Source of the DNA: an uncultured Flavobacteriaceae bacterium
GTDB taxonomy: Bacteria > Bacteroidota > Bacteroidia > Flavobacteriales > Flavobacteriaceae
DNA length: 14,746 nucleotides
Assembly: GCA_947311745.1 (NCBI GenBank)
Contig: CAMZLT010000066.1
Location: forward strand, 1 to 14,746
Reading direction: 5' to 3'
Made by a program: the position numbers and the translations under genes. The notes beneath the pieces are model-generated. The model was not told the origin of the DNA. It searched no databases and saw nothing but the letters and a program-made list of their open reading frames with translations. The stretch's first letter is position 1; each line of letters starts with the position of its first letter. Of this stretch, positions 8,485 to 14,693 are shown piece after piece.

Positions 8485-9423
8485 TTAAAAATCAACACCA
8501 AATTCGTCTAAAAGATTTTTTTTATCTTGTTTTAATTTTTCTATAAATATTTTATGTTTTTCCGAAGTTGGGTTAAATGGTTTGTGTTGCATTCCTTTTT
8601 GAATACGTGCTACTTTTTTTAAAATAGGATAAACCGATTCGTTTAACCAAGTTTGCTTAAAAATATTCCAAATATAATCTACTGCTATTGCATTTGGATG
8701 TAGCATATCGGCTTTATAAAAACGATAATCTCGTAAATCATCTAACATAATTTCGTAGGCAGGAAAATAAAAAATATTTGTACTTGTTACTTGATGAATT
8801 GCGGTTAATAAATGTGCTTTACTCCTATTATTTTCTGTAAAACCATCTTTTATATGTCTAACAGGACTAAGTGTAAAAATAAAATTTATATTTTTGTTAT
8901 GTTGTTGTACTTTAGAAACAATTCGGTTTATTGTTACATTTATTTCGGAAACAGATAATAGTTTTTTAGTGAATTTTTCTTGTGGAATTTTATGGCAATT
9001 CGCTACAAATTCATTGGTTTCTTTATACGTATAAATCCAAGCTGTACCCAAAGTTAATATACTATGTGATGCTTGTAAAATTTGGTTTTTTACCAATTCT
9101 AAAGCCAAATTACTTTCTGTAATAGCAACATCCAAATCCGAATTACTAAAATCGGAATGTAAATCTAAATTATGCCATTGCTCATTATGGTAAATAAAAT
9201 CAGATTTTACAAAAAAATTACTATCTAAAGCTCGAGTAAGCAATTTTTCTATGGAAATTACATTAAAAATAACACCAAAGGGATTGCTTATGCTTTTAAA
9301 TTTATAATAGTTGAGTTTTTCACCAATAGTACCCGAAAAACAAGAGCCTAGCAATAAAATTACAGAATTATAATCTATTGTGTTTTGCTCTTTTTTTACA
9401 GGTATTTCAGTTCGGAAATTCAC
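8485..9423 (-). CDS. GSCFA domain-containing protein (SGNH-like)
   Basis: This 312-residue protein carries the family-naming motif near its N-terminus: LLLGSCFSGTIGEKL, with GSCF at residues 26-29. The GSCFA family is related to SGNH/GDSL hydrolases. In that reading Ser27 would be the nucleophile and ADMLHPN (238-244) would give the Asp239-x-x-His242 block. LSPVRH (185-190) is another conserved-looking stretch. No signal peptide or membrane segment is seen, so it is probably cytoplasmic. The start is GTG: MNFRTEIPV matches how family members begin, and the only in-frame upstream ATG (9432-9430) is followed at once by a stop. It has its own promoter and diverges from the MarC gene. The substrate is unknown; a carbohydrate or acyl ester is a guess from the superfamily only. 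Confidence 0.93.
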   Translation of the reverse strand: MNFRTEIPVKKEQNTIDYNSVILLLGSCFSGTIGEKLNYYKFKSISNPFGVIFNVISIEKLLTRALDSNFFVKSDFIYHNEQWHNLDLHSDFSNSDLDVAITESNLALELVKNQILQASHSILTLGTAWIYTYKETNEFVANCHKIPQEKFTKKLLSVSEINVTINRIVSKVQQHNKNINFIFTLSPVRHIKDGFTENNRSKAHLLTAIHQVTSTNIFYFPAYEIMLDDLRDYRFYKADMLHPNAIAVDYIWNIFKQTWLNESVYPILKKVARIQKGMQHKPFNPTSEKHKIFIEKLKQDKKNLLDEFGVDF

Positions 9424-9439
9424 TTTTTACATTTTAAGG

Positions 9440-9447
9440 CAAAGCTA
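9440..9447 (-). promoter_or_regulatory. Probable promoter (-7 TAGCTTTG) of the GSCFA gene
   Basis: On the - strand TAGCTTTG fits TAnnTTTG and ends 16 bases before the GTG start at 9423. The predicted mRNA would start close to the ATG-TAA pair at 9432-9427. No matching -33 TTG is visible. Confidence 0.5.
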
Positions 9448-9524
9448 CAAAAGTTAATTTGGTATTATACCTTAAATTAACGTAAAATAAACATAAAAAA
9501 GCATGATAGATTAAAAAGAAAATT

Positions 9525-9532
9525 TACTTTTG
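9525..9532 (+). promoter_or_regulatory. Probable promoter (-7 TACTTTTG) of the MarC gene
   Basis: TACTTTTG fits the TAnnTTTG consensus and ends 16 bases before the ATG at 9549. It is divergent from the GSCFA promoter within the 125-base intergenic region 9424-9548. The -33 region has no TTG. Confidence 0.55.
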
Positions 9533-9548
9533 CCGAAAAATTAAAAAA

Positions 9549-10124
9549 ATGAACTTAGATCCAAAAGAAATACTAACAGCAACCCTTGTATTATTTGCTG
9601 TGATTGATATCGTAGGAAGCATACCTATAATAATTGATTTACGCCAAAAAGTTGGCCATATACAATCCGAAAAAGCATCAATAGTTGCTGTAATTATTAT
9701 GATTTCTTTCTTATTTATAGGTAAAGAAATTTTAAATTTAATTGGTATTGATGTAAATTCATTTGCGGTTGCAGGTGCATTTGTACTTTTATTTTTAGCA
9801 TTTGAGATGATTTTAGGTATTCAACTTTTTAGAGATGATTCACCAGAAACTGCTAGTGTTGTTCCGTTAGCATTTCCGTTAATTGCAGGAGCAGGAACAA
9901 TGACAACTATTCTTTCGCTTAAAGCGGAATACCAAACCGTTAATATTATCATTGCAATTATTATTAACATGATTTTTGTATATGCAGTACTAAAATCCTC
10001 TAAAAAAATTGAAAAATTCTTTGGTAAAGGAGGAATTGCCGTGATTAGAAAAGTATTTGGTGTTATTTTATTAGCCATTGCAGTAAAATTATTTGCAACA
10101 AATATTCAAGGCTTACTGCATTAG
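9549..10124 (+). CDS. MarC-family integral membrane protein
   Basis: This 191-residue protein is almost wholly hydrophobic, with six likely membrane helices at about 7-29, 43-66, 70-91, 104-124, 130-150 and 163-186. The family signature is clear: an early LFAVIDIVGSIPI (15-27), AGAFVLLFLAFEMILG (75-90) and PLAFPLIAGAGTMTT (106-120) before helix 4. Most relatives have IAGPG where this one has IAGAG. MarC proteins were once linked to multiple antibiotic resistance, but that link was later withdrawn, and their transport role is unknown. The ATG at 9549 follows a well-placed -7 motif. The next gene lies 71 bases on and has its own promoter. I am confident of the family and not of any function. 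Confidence 0.94.
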   Translation: MNLDPKEILTATLVLFAVIDIVGSIPIIIDLRQKVGHIQSEKASIVAVIIMISFLFIGKEILNLIGIDVNSFAVAGAFVLLFLAFEMILGIQLFRDDSPETASVVPLAFPLIAGAGTMTTILSLKAEYQTVNIIIAIIINMIFVYAVLKSSKKIEKFFGKGGIAVIRKVFGVILLAIAVKLFATNIQGLLH

Positions 10125-10159
10125 TAACACTTGTAGCATAAAAACACATCGTATCTTTT

Positions 10160-10167
10160 TATATTTG
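10160..10167 (+). promoter_or_regulatory. Probable promoter (-7 TATATTTG) of the FAD oxidoreductase gene
   Basis: TATATTTG, an exact TAnnTTTG match, ends 28 bases before the ATG at 10196 and lies between the MarC gene and the oxidoreductase gene. The nearest upstream TTG (10131-10133) is 26 bases away, a little far for a -33 element. Confidence 0.6.
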
Positions 10168-10195
10168 CATTCTACTAATATTAAAATCAAATAAA

Positions 10196-10807
10196 ATGGA
10201 AAAATACGATGTGTTAATTATCGGTGCTGGTGCAGCAGGAATGTCTTGTGCCTTAATTTTAGGATCAGCAAAAAACAAACCTTTTGCTAAAGATAAAAAA
10301 ATTGCCATACTAATGCACCAAAAAGCTTCGGCTTTAGCTAGTGGATTATTTAATAATGTACTTGGTTTAAAAGAAGGAACTACAGGTAAAGAAATATTAG
10401 AATTTGGTAAAAATCAACTTAGCAACACCTACCCTCACGTTACACAAATTGAAAAAGAAAAAGTAACTAAAATCATACAAACCGAAACTGAAATTACTGT
10501 TATTACCAATAAAAACAGCTATATTGCTAAAAATATTGTAGTTGCAGTTGGTCCTTCCAATAATTTTGCAATTGAAGGTTTGGTAAATTATGTAGAACCT
10601 CACAAGAAATTACCAAAAGCAAAAGAACGCATTCAACTAAAAAACACCAATAACTTAGTTACCAACAACATCTACGTTGCAGGAGTTCTAGCAGGAGAAA
10701 GAAGTCAATTTGCTATTGCCGCAGGTTCAGGAGCATCGGTTGCCACAGATATTCTTACCAAATGGAACGATAATAATCCTGCAATGGTGCATGATAGTAT
10801 TTTGTAA
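10196..10807 (+). CDS. Short FAD-dependent oxidoreductase, thioredoxin-reductase-like
   Basis: This 203-residue flavoprotein-like protein begins with the dinucleotide-binding motif DVLIIGAGAAGMSCAL (G10, G12, G15). It ends with the second FAD-contact region NNIYVAGVLAGERSQFAIAAGSGASVATDI (157-186), laid out as in thioredoxin reductases. The NADPH-binding domain and the redox CxxC that normally lie between are missing. The usual GD of the C-terminal motif is replaced: the sequence reads VAGVLAG. The middle (VAVGPSNNFAIEGL at 116-129, VEPHKK at 133-138) continues a single FAD domain smoothly, so this looks like a genuine compact family, not a deletion or frameshift. Without an NADPH site it would need another electron partner, or may bind rather than turn over FAD. 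It has its own promoter. Substrate and partner are unknown. Confidence 0.87.
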   Translation: MEKYDVLIIGAGAAGMSCALILGSAKNKPFAKDKKIAILMHQKASALASGLFNNVLGLKEGTTGKEILEFGKNQLSNTYPHVTQIEKEKVTKIIQTETEITVITNKNSYIAKNIVVAVGPSNNFAIEGLVNYVEPHKKLPKAKERIQLKNTNNLVTNNIYVAGVLAGERSQFAIAAGSGASVATDILTKWNDNNPAMVHDSIL

Positions 10808-10846
10808 TAAAACAACAATTATCATTTTTTTTCATTAGCTAAATTG

Positions 10847-10854
10847 TACTTTTG
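10847..10854 (+). promoter_or_regulatory. Probable promoter (-7 TACTTTTG) of the decarboxylase gene
   Basis: TACTTTTG fits TAnnTTTG and ends 25 bases before the ATG at 10880. It lies in the 72-base gap after the oxidoreductase gene. No -33 TTG is seen upstream. Confidence 0.55.
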
Positions 10855-10879
10855 CTATTGTAAAACAAATGTACTTTAG

Positions 10880-12121
10880 ATGAAATATTGGAAACGATTA
10901 ACCAAGTCCGAACAAAATAAAAGAATTAAAGAAGCAATTTATAAAAATGTAGATTTTGACAGCGATATTTCGCTAGGCTATCCTGCTTCAAAACTAGACG
11001 AAAAAGTATTTAATACCGATGTTAGCTTTTTAAAAGATTCGCCTTTATTACAAGCTTTTGTAAAAAATCCAAACCATATTGGTTGCCATACTTTTGGCGA
11101 ATCCGAATTAGCCTTTGAAGGAACACAACAATTAGAACGCGAAGTTTTACAAATTTTAGCAGTCGATATTTTTAATTGTAAAGAAGAAAAATACGACGGT
11201 TACATCGCAACAGGCGGAACAGAAGCAAACATTGAAGCTCTTTGGATTTACCGAAATTTATTCAAAAAAGAATACCAAGCAAAACAAGAGGAAATAGTTA
11301 TTATTTGCTCAGAGGATTCGCATTATTCTATGCCAAAAGGTGCTAATATTTTAAATTTAGATATTGCCTTTGTTTCCGTAGATTTTTATACTAGAGAAAT
11401 TCAAAAAGAAACCTTAGACAAACTAATAAAAGAACAAAAAAAACGTGGTAAAAAATATTTTATAGTAGTTTCAAATATGGCAACTACAATGTTTGGTTCG
11501 GTAGATGATCCAAACTTATTTGTTACAGTTCTACAAGAAAATAAAGTAGATTTTAAGTTACATATCGATGGTGCTTTTGGTGGTTTTATCTACCCTTTTA
11601 AAGCAAAAAGTTCGTTAGAAAAAAATAAAATTGATTTTACCAATACACACATCAGTTCTATTACTATCGATGCACACAAAATGTTACAAGCTCCTTACGG
11701 AACTGGTATTTTTTTATGTCGCGAAAACCTAATTCAATATGCTGCAACTAAAGAAGCACAGTATGTAAACGGAACGGATGTTACCATGGTCGGAAGCCGT
11801 TCTGGAACTAATGCTATAGCAGTTTGGATGATTTTATTTTCGTATGGTTATTACAGTTGGTTTGAAAAAATTAGTGTTTTATTAATGCGAACCAATTGGT
11901 TTTGTACCGAATTAGACCAATTAAACATAAAATATTATAGGCATCCTAGAATGAATATTGTTACAATTCATGCAGCATATATTCCTGAAAAAATAGCCTT
12001 AAAATACGAACTAGTTCCTGATACACACAACGGCAATCCAAAATGGTATAAAATAGTTATTATGGATCATGTAGAGCTAGATGATTTAATTGAGTTTATC
12101 AATGCTTTAAACAAGGTTTAA
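10880..12121 (+). CDS. Group II PLP-dependent amino-acid decarboxylase
   Basis: This 413-residue cytoplasmic enzyme of the pyridoxal-dependent decarboxylase family is of the type that includes histidine, glutamate and aromatic amino-acid decarboxylases. It has the substrate-side motif GCHTFGESE (68-76), the phosphate-binding ATGGTEANIEAL (110-121), the ring-stacking His in SEDSHYS (H148), HIDGAFGGF with the cofactor Asp (D230), and the Schiff-base lysine in TIDAHKM (K267). GTGIFLCRE (274-282) and a GSRSGT stretch (305-310) follow the fold. The length is short for Glu or DOPA decarboxylases (about 460-480) and nearer to bacterial histidine-decarboxylase-like or MfnA-like proteins, so the substrate is left open. 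The 3' end overlaps the convergent membrane-protein gene by 15 bases. No antiporter gene is adjacent, so an acid-resistance amine system is not evident here. Confidence 0.93.
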   Translation: MKYWKRLTKSEQNKRIKEAIYKNVDFDSDISLGYPASKLDEKVFNTDVSFLKDSPLLQAFVKNPNHIGCHTFGESELAFEGTQQLEREVLQILAVDIFNCKEEKYDGYIATGGTEANIEALWIYRNLFKKEYQAKQEEIVIICSEDSHYSMPKGANILNLDIAFVSVDFYTREIQKETLDKLIKEQKKRGKKYFIVVSNMATTMFGSVDDPNLFVTVLQENKVDFKLHIDGAFGGFIYPFKAKSSLEKNKIDFTNTHISSITIDAHKMLQAPYGTGIFLCRENLIQYAATKEAQYVNGTDVTMVGSRSGTNAIAVWMILFSYGYYSWFEKISVLLMRTNWFCTELDQLNIKYYRHPRMNIVTIHAAYIPEKIALKYELVPDTHNGNPKWYKIVIMDHVELDDLIEFINALNKV

Positions 12122-12811
12122 AGCCTCTCTATATTCAGGGTTTTCTTTGGCAATTATTTGCTGAATTTGTTCTGGAATAATATGTACCATGATATAAACC
12201 AATAAACCAAATACTACGATAAAAGTTGTGATAAAATACAGTTCTGTTACACTACTAATTTCATGTGTTCTAGATAAAACATGAAATGGTAGTTGTATAA
12301 TATTTAAAATACCACCTAAACCAAAAATATATTGTTCAAACAACCATTTTTTACCTGTTTTTTTAGTTCGTTGGTTTATTGTACGCTTAAATTTTATACT
12401 ATGCACTACTGGATAAACAAATAGAGCAATAGCAAAAATTAGTATTAAATATTGTTGATGCTGAAACTTTTGTAAAATCTCTAAAGTTAAAAACCATAAC
12501 GCAATGGTTAGTATAATTTTAGGAATAGTAAAAAACAATTTAAACTCTTGCCAAATTAATTTCCAATATTTTTTATCTAACTGCTTTGTTTTTGCTTCCA
12601 CAACATCCATAAAACCAAAAACGCCAAATTTTTTAAAAGATTTATCTCGTGCTTGAACAAAGGATAAATTCGGATTTTCTTGCCAAATATGCTCTATATC
12701 GTTTATCAAATGATCTACCAATTCGCATTGTAAATCATACCATTCTACAAAGTGTTTTCTTGTAAAAACAAACAATTCCTCAATTTGAATATCCGTTACT
12801 TTTTTTTGCAT
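12107..12811 (-). CDS. PadR-linked membrane protein with N-terminal helical (HAAS-like) domain, copy 3
   Basis: This 234-residue protein has a soluble N-terminal part (about 1-85) and then four likely membrane helices at about 92-112, 120-138, 159-179 and 190-212. The N-terminal motif DLQCELVDHLINDIE (26-40) matches, in spacing and character, the RxEMxDxxAsxxE motif of the two genes upstream. It recalls the helical HAAS/DUF1700-type domain that often pairs with PadR regulators. The stretch QARDKSFKKFG (53-63) continues in the manner of that domain. The gene is 79 bases downstream of the preceding copy with no clear promoter between, so it is probably the last gene of the padR operon. Its end overlaps the convergent decarboxylase gene by 15 bases. 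Function is unknown; membrane location and PadR linkage are the only supported statements. Confidence 0.88.
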   Translation of the reverse strand: MQKKVTDIQIEELFVFTRKHFVEWYDLQCELVDHLINDIEHIWQENPNLSFVQARDKSFKKFGVFGFMDVVEAKTKQLDKKYWKLIWQEFKLFFTIPKIILTIALWFLTLEILQKFQHQQYLILIFAIALFVYPVVHSIKFKRTINQRTKKTGKKWLFEQYIFGLGGILNIIQLPFHVLSRTHEISSVTELYFITTFIVVFGLLVYIMVHIIPEQIQQIIAKENPEYREALNLV

Positions 12812-12890
12812 TTTTAATTGTTTTAAACAGACAATACTGTAGTTAGTAAATCCAAAATTTCTAGTATAATATGTACGATTCGCAATAACA

Positions 12891-13553
12891 TTATTTGGTT
12901 ACATTTTTATAATTATCAAAATAATTCGCATACGTTGCTAGTTCACTTTTAATCATTTTATAATTAGAAAGTAGCCAAACTACCATTAAACAACTAAAAA
13001 TCCCTATAATCGGAACTCCAATTTTGGGATATATTTTAAGCCTTTTTACGAATAAATTATAAAACAAATTGGAAACTACAAAATATGGAAACACTGTATA
13101 ATGCATAAGATAATTTATCACTAAAGCATTATTTTTCCATCGATACTGTTTTACATACAGCAAAACAAACACCAAAATATATAAAGATGTAAATAGTATA
13201 TTCATTTTATAAAATTGATTAATTGTATAATTTAGTACTACATAAAATTCCACTATAAAAAGAAAAAACAAGATTAAAAGTCCACTAAACGACTGTATAT
13301 ATTTAACGAAATTTTGAAAAAATAATTTTCGGTATTTAAAATGAATTGCATTCATTTTAAGCTTTGCGGTTTGCCTAATTTTCCAATAAGGACCAAATTC
13401 TTTTCGTAAAAAATCATTGGTTATTTCAATATTTTCTTGTGATTCTAATTTACTTGCCAAATGATCAATCATCTCTATACGAATATCCCAATTTGTAACC
13501 TCTTTTTTTAAAAAATTATCTATTTTTTGTATGTCATATTTTACTAAAATCAT
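12891..13553 (-). CDS. PadR-linked membrane protein with N-terminal helical (HAAS-like) domain, copy 2
   Basis: This 220-residue protein has a basic, helical N-terminus of about 85 residues and then four likely membrane helices (about 88-110, 117-136, 143-168 and 175-196). RIEMIDHLASKLE at residues 25-37 is closely like RFEMVDAIASEIE in the gene just upstream, and less closely like the third copy. Both copies also start with a short amphipathic stretch with an IDxFL core (IDNFL here, IDDFL there). The rest of the proteins is hardly alike except in layout, which suggests old, diverged paralogs. The ATG at 13553 lies 3 bases after the stop of the upstream gene, so co-translation is likely. No enzyme motif is seen. 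Function is unknown. Confidence 0.87.
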   Translation of the reverse strand: MILVKYDIQKIDNFLKKEVTNWDIRIEMIDHLASKLESQENIEITNDFLRKEFGPYWKIRQTAKLKMNAIHFKYRKLFFQNFVKYIQSFSGLLILFFLFIVEFYVVLNYTINQFYKMNILFTSLYILVFVLLYVKQYRWKNNALVINYLMHYTVFPYFVVSNLFYNLFVKRLKIYPKIGVPIIGIFSCLMVVWLLSNYKMIKSELATYANYFDNYKNVTK

Positions 13554-13556
13554 AAC

Positions 13557-14222
13557 TTAAGATAATAAAAACTTATATTTTTTAATGAATTTATTTTTAT
13601 CATTAGCAAAATTTAACATCGTAAGAACAGTAAAAACAATTAGTATAAAATGAAAATTTGCAATAAAAACGGTATGATATTCTGTATCAAATATTTTAAA
13701 AATATTTGGGATTTGCATAGCAGTATAAAATAAAATTGCAAGAACACTATAATATGAATATATAACTCGGATTTTCCCTATTTTTTTAAATTCTTTCGAA
13801 ACAAAATATAGACTATATACAGAAATAAGTATGGATGAAAAATATATAAAAATTATAGATAATTTTATGTCATAATCCAATATTTTTTGAAAAACAACAA
13901 ACGATACAAGTTCTATAAATAAATTTTTAATAGCAAAAAAATAACGTATTACTCCTTTAACTATCCTCCATAAATCAAACCAATATTTTCGCTTAGCTTG
14001 CCGATAATAACTTTTTTCTAACGCTACTCTTTTAGACAACATATACCGTAAAAAATCTCCTTCAAATTTATTTTTTCTAAAAAAAGCATCATAATCTACT
14101 ATTTCATTTTCAATTTCTGAAGCGATAGCATCAACCATTTCAAAACGAATATCTACATATACACAACCTAATCGTTGTAAAAAGTCATCTATCCTTTGTA
14201 TGTATTCTTTTTTTAACGCCAT
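13557..14222 (-). CDS. PadR-linked membrane protein with N-terminal helical (HAAS-like) domain, copy 1
   Basis: This 221-residue protein has a charged N-terminal region of about 95 residues followed by four likely membrane helices (about 97-114, 120-141, 152-170 and 184-204) and a short basic tail. RFEMVDAIASEIE at 26-38 is the shared motif of the three proteins in this operon; here the His of DH(L) is replaced by Ala (DAI). The ATG at 14222 is only 2 bases after the padR stop, so the protein is made from the padR mRNA. By analogy with Firmicutes PadR-HAAS pairs it might sit in the membrane and answer envelope or drug stress, but nothing in the sequence shows a ligand or partner. I do not recognise a named family with certainty. 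Confidence 0.87.
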   Translation of the reverse strand: MALKKEYIQRIDDFLQRLGCVYVDIRFEMVDAIASEIENEIVDYDAFFRKNKFEGDFLRYMLSKRVALEKSYYRQAKRKYWFDLWRIVKGVIRYFFAIKNLFIELVSFVVFQKILDYDIKLSIIFIYFSSILISVYSLYFVSKEFKKIGKIRVIYSYYSVLAILFYTAMQIPNIFKIFDTEYHTVFIANFHFILIVFTVLTMLNFANDKNKFIKKYKFLLS

Positions 14223-14224
14223 TT

Positions 14225-14563
14225 TTACTTCAAACTAAATTTAGGATTTACAATATGTTGCATATTTTTAATAAATTCTTGCAATTCTGCTAAACGATTA
14301 ACGGTTTCTTTTGTGCCTTGTTCTGTAAGTTTATAGTATTTTCGCATACGATTGCCTATGTTTACAATTTCAACATCTAAATGACCTTCACCTTCTAGCT
14401 TATGCAATGCAGGATACAACGCTCCTTCTGTAATATTTAATTCGCCTTTGGTAATTTGTTTTACGCGTTGCGTAATTTCATAACCATACATCTTATCGTT
14501 TTCCTCTAACAACTTTAAAATGATAGTTTGTAAACTTCCTTTATATAATTTTAAATTTGCCAT
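14225..14563 (-). CDS. PadR-family transcriptional regulator
   Basis: This 112-residue DNA-binding repressor is of the short PadR class (winged helix plus one dimerisation helix). The winged-helix core is clear: YKGSLQTIILKLLEE (7-21), MYGYEI (25-30), then the recognition-helix region TEGALYPALHKLEGEGHL (45-62) and the wing RKYYKLTEQG (74-83). The last 30 residues form a single helix. The ATG at 14563 (MANLKLYKG) is chosen. An earlier in-frame ATG at 14578 would overlap the predicted -7 promoter element and add MYICS, which is not PadR-like. A long inverted repeat just upstream is the likely operator, so the gene should repress itself and the three membrane-protein genes that follow it at 2, 3 and 79 bases. 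The effector is unknown. Confidence 0.94.
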   Translation of the reverse strand: MANLKLYKGSLQTIILKLLEENDKMYGYEITQRVKQITKGELNITEGALYPALHKLEGEGHLDVEIVNIGNRMRKYYKLTEQGTKETVNRLAELQEFIKNMQHIVNPKFSLK

Positions 14564-14567
14564 ACTG

Positions 14568-14575
14568 CAAATATA
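14568..14575 (-). promoter_or_regulatory. Probable padR operon promoter (-7 TATATTTG)
   Basis: On the - strand TATATTTG matches TAnnTTTG exactly and ends only 4 bases before the padR ATG at 14563. Transcription would then start at or within a few bases of the ATG, so the mRNA may be leaderless. The element is partly covered by the inverted repeat 14571-14610. Confidence 0.65.
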
Positions 14576-14610
14576 CATAATTTTCTTATGTATAAGAAAA
14601 TTATGTATAT
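14571..14610. promoter_or_regulatory. Perfect 19-bp inverted repeat, likely PadR operator
   Basis: Arms ATATACATAATTTTCTTAT (14571-14589) and its exact reverse complement (14592-14610) are separated by two bases. The repeat overlaps the -7 element and extends over the -33 region of the padR promoter. ACAT/ATGT cores, typical of PadR boxes, occur at 14575-14578, 14588-14591 and 14603-14606. A half-site TTATGTATA appears at 14586-14594 and 14601-14609, with its complement at 14572-14580, giving about 15-base spacing. Autorepression is the simplest reading. Binding itself is inferred. Confidence 0.75.
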
Positions 14611-14650
14611 ATTTTATTCAAAATCAATTTAACCCAAAAAATTCATAGGC

Positions 14651-14693
14651 TTTCGTTATGAAAAGTCAAAACACCAATAAAAACCTAACGAAA
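14651..14693. repeat. Short inverted repeat in the gene-free right edge
   Basis: TTTCGTTA (14651-14658) and TAACGAAA (14686-14693) are exact complements, 27 bases apart. The stretch 14611-14746 otherwise holds no recognisable gene, RNA or promoter. The repeat may be chance, a weak hairpin or part of a feature beyond the window. Confidence 0.35.

Noticed and set aside
9549..10124. MarC protein as an antibiotic-resistance gene
   Set aside because: The proposed resistance role of the family was not upheld, and nothing here supports it.
10196..10807. Oxidoreductase as a broken thioredoxin reductase pseudogene
   Set aside because: The frame is continuous, both FAD-binding ends are kept, and it has its own promoter; no remains of an NADPH domain lie in flanking frames.
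14564..14578. Upstream ATG adding MYICS to PadR
   Set aside because: It overlaps the -7 promoter element, and PadR proteins normally begin close to the YKGSL stretch.
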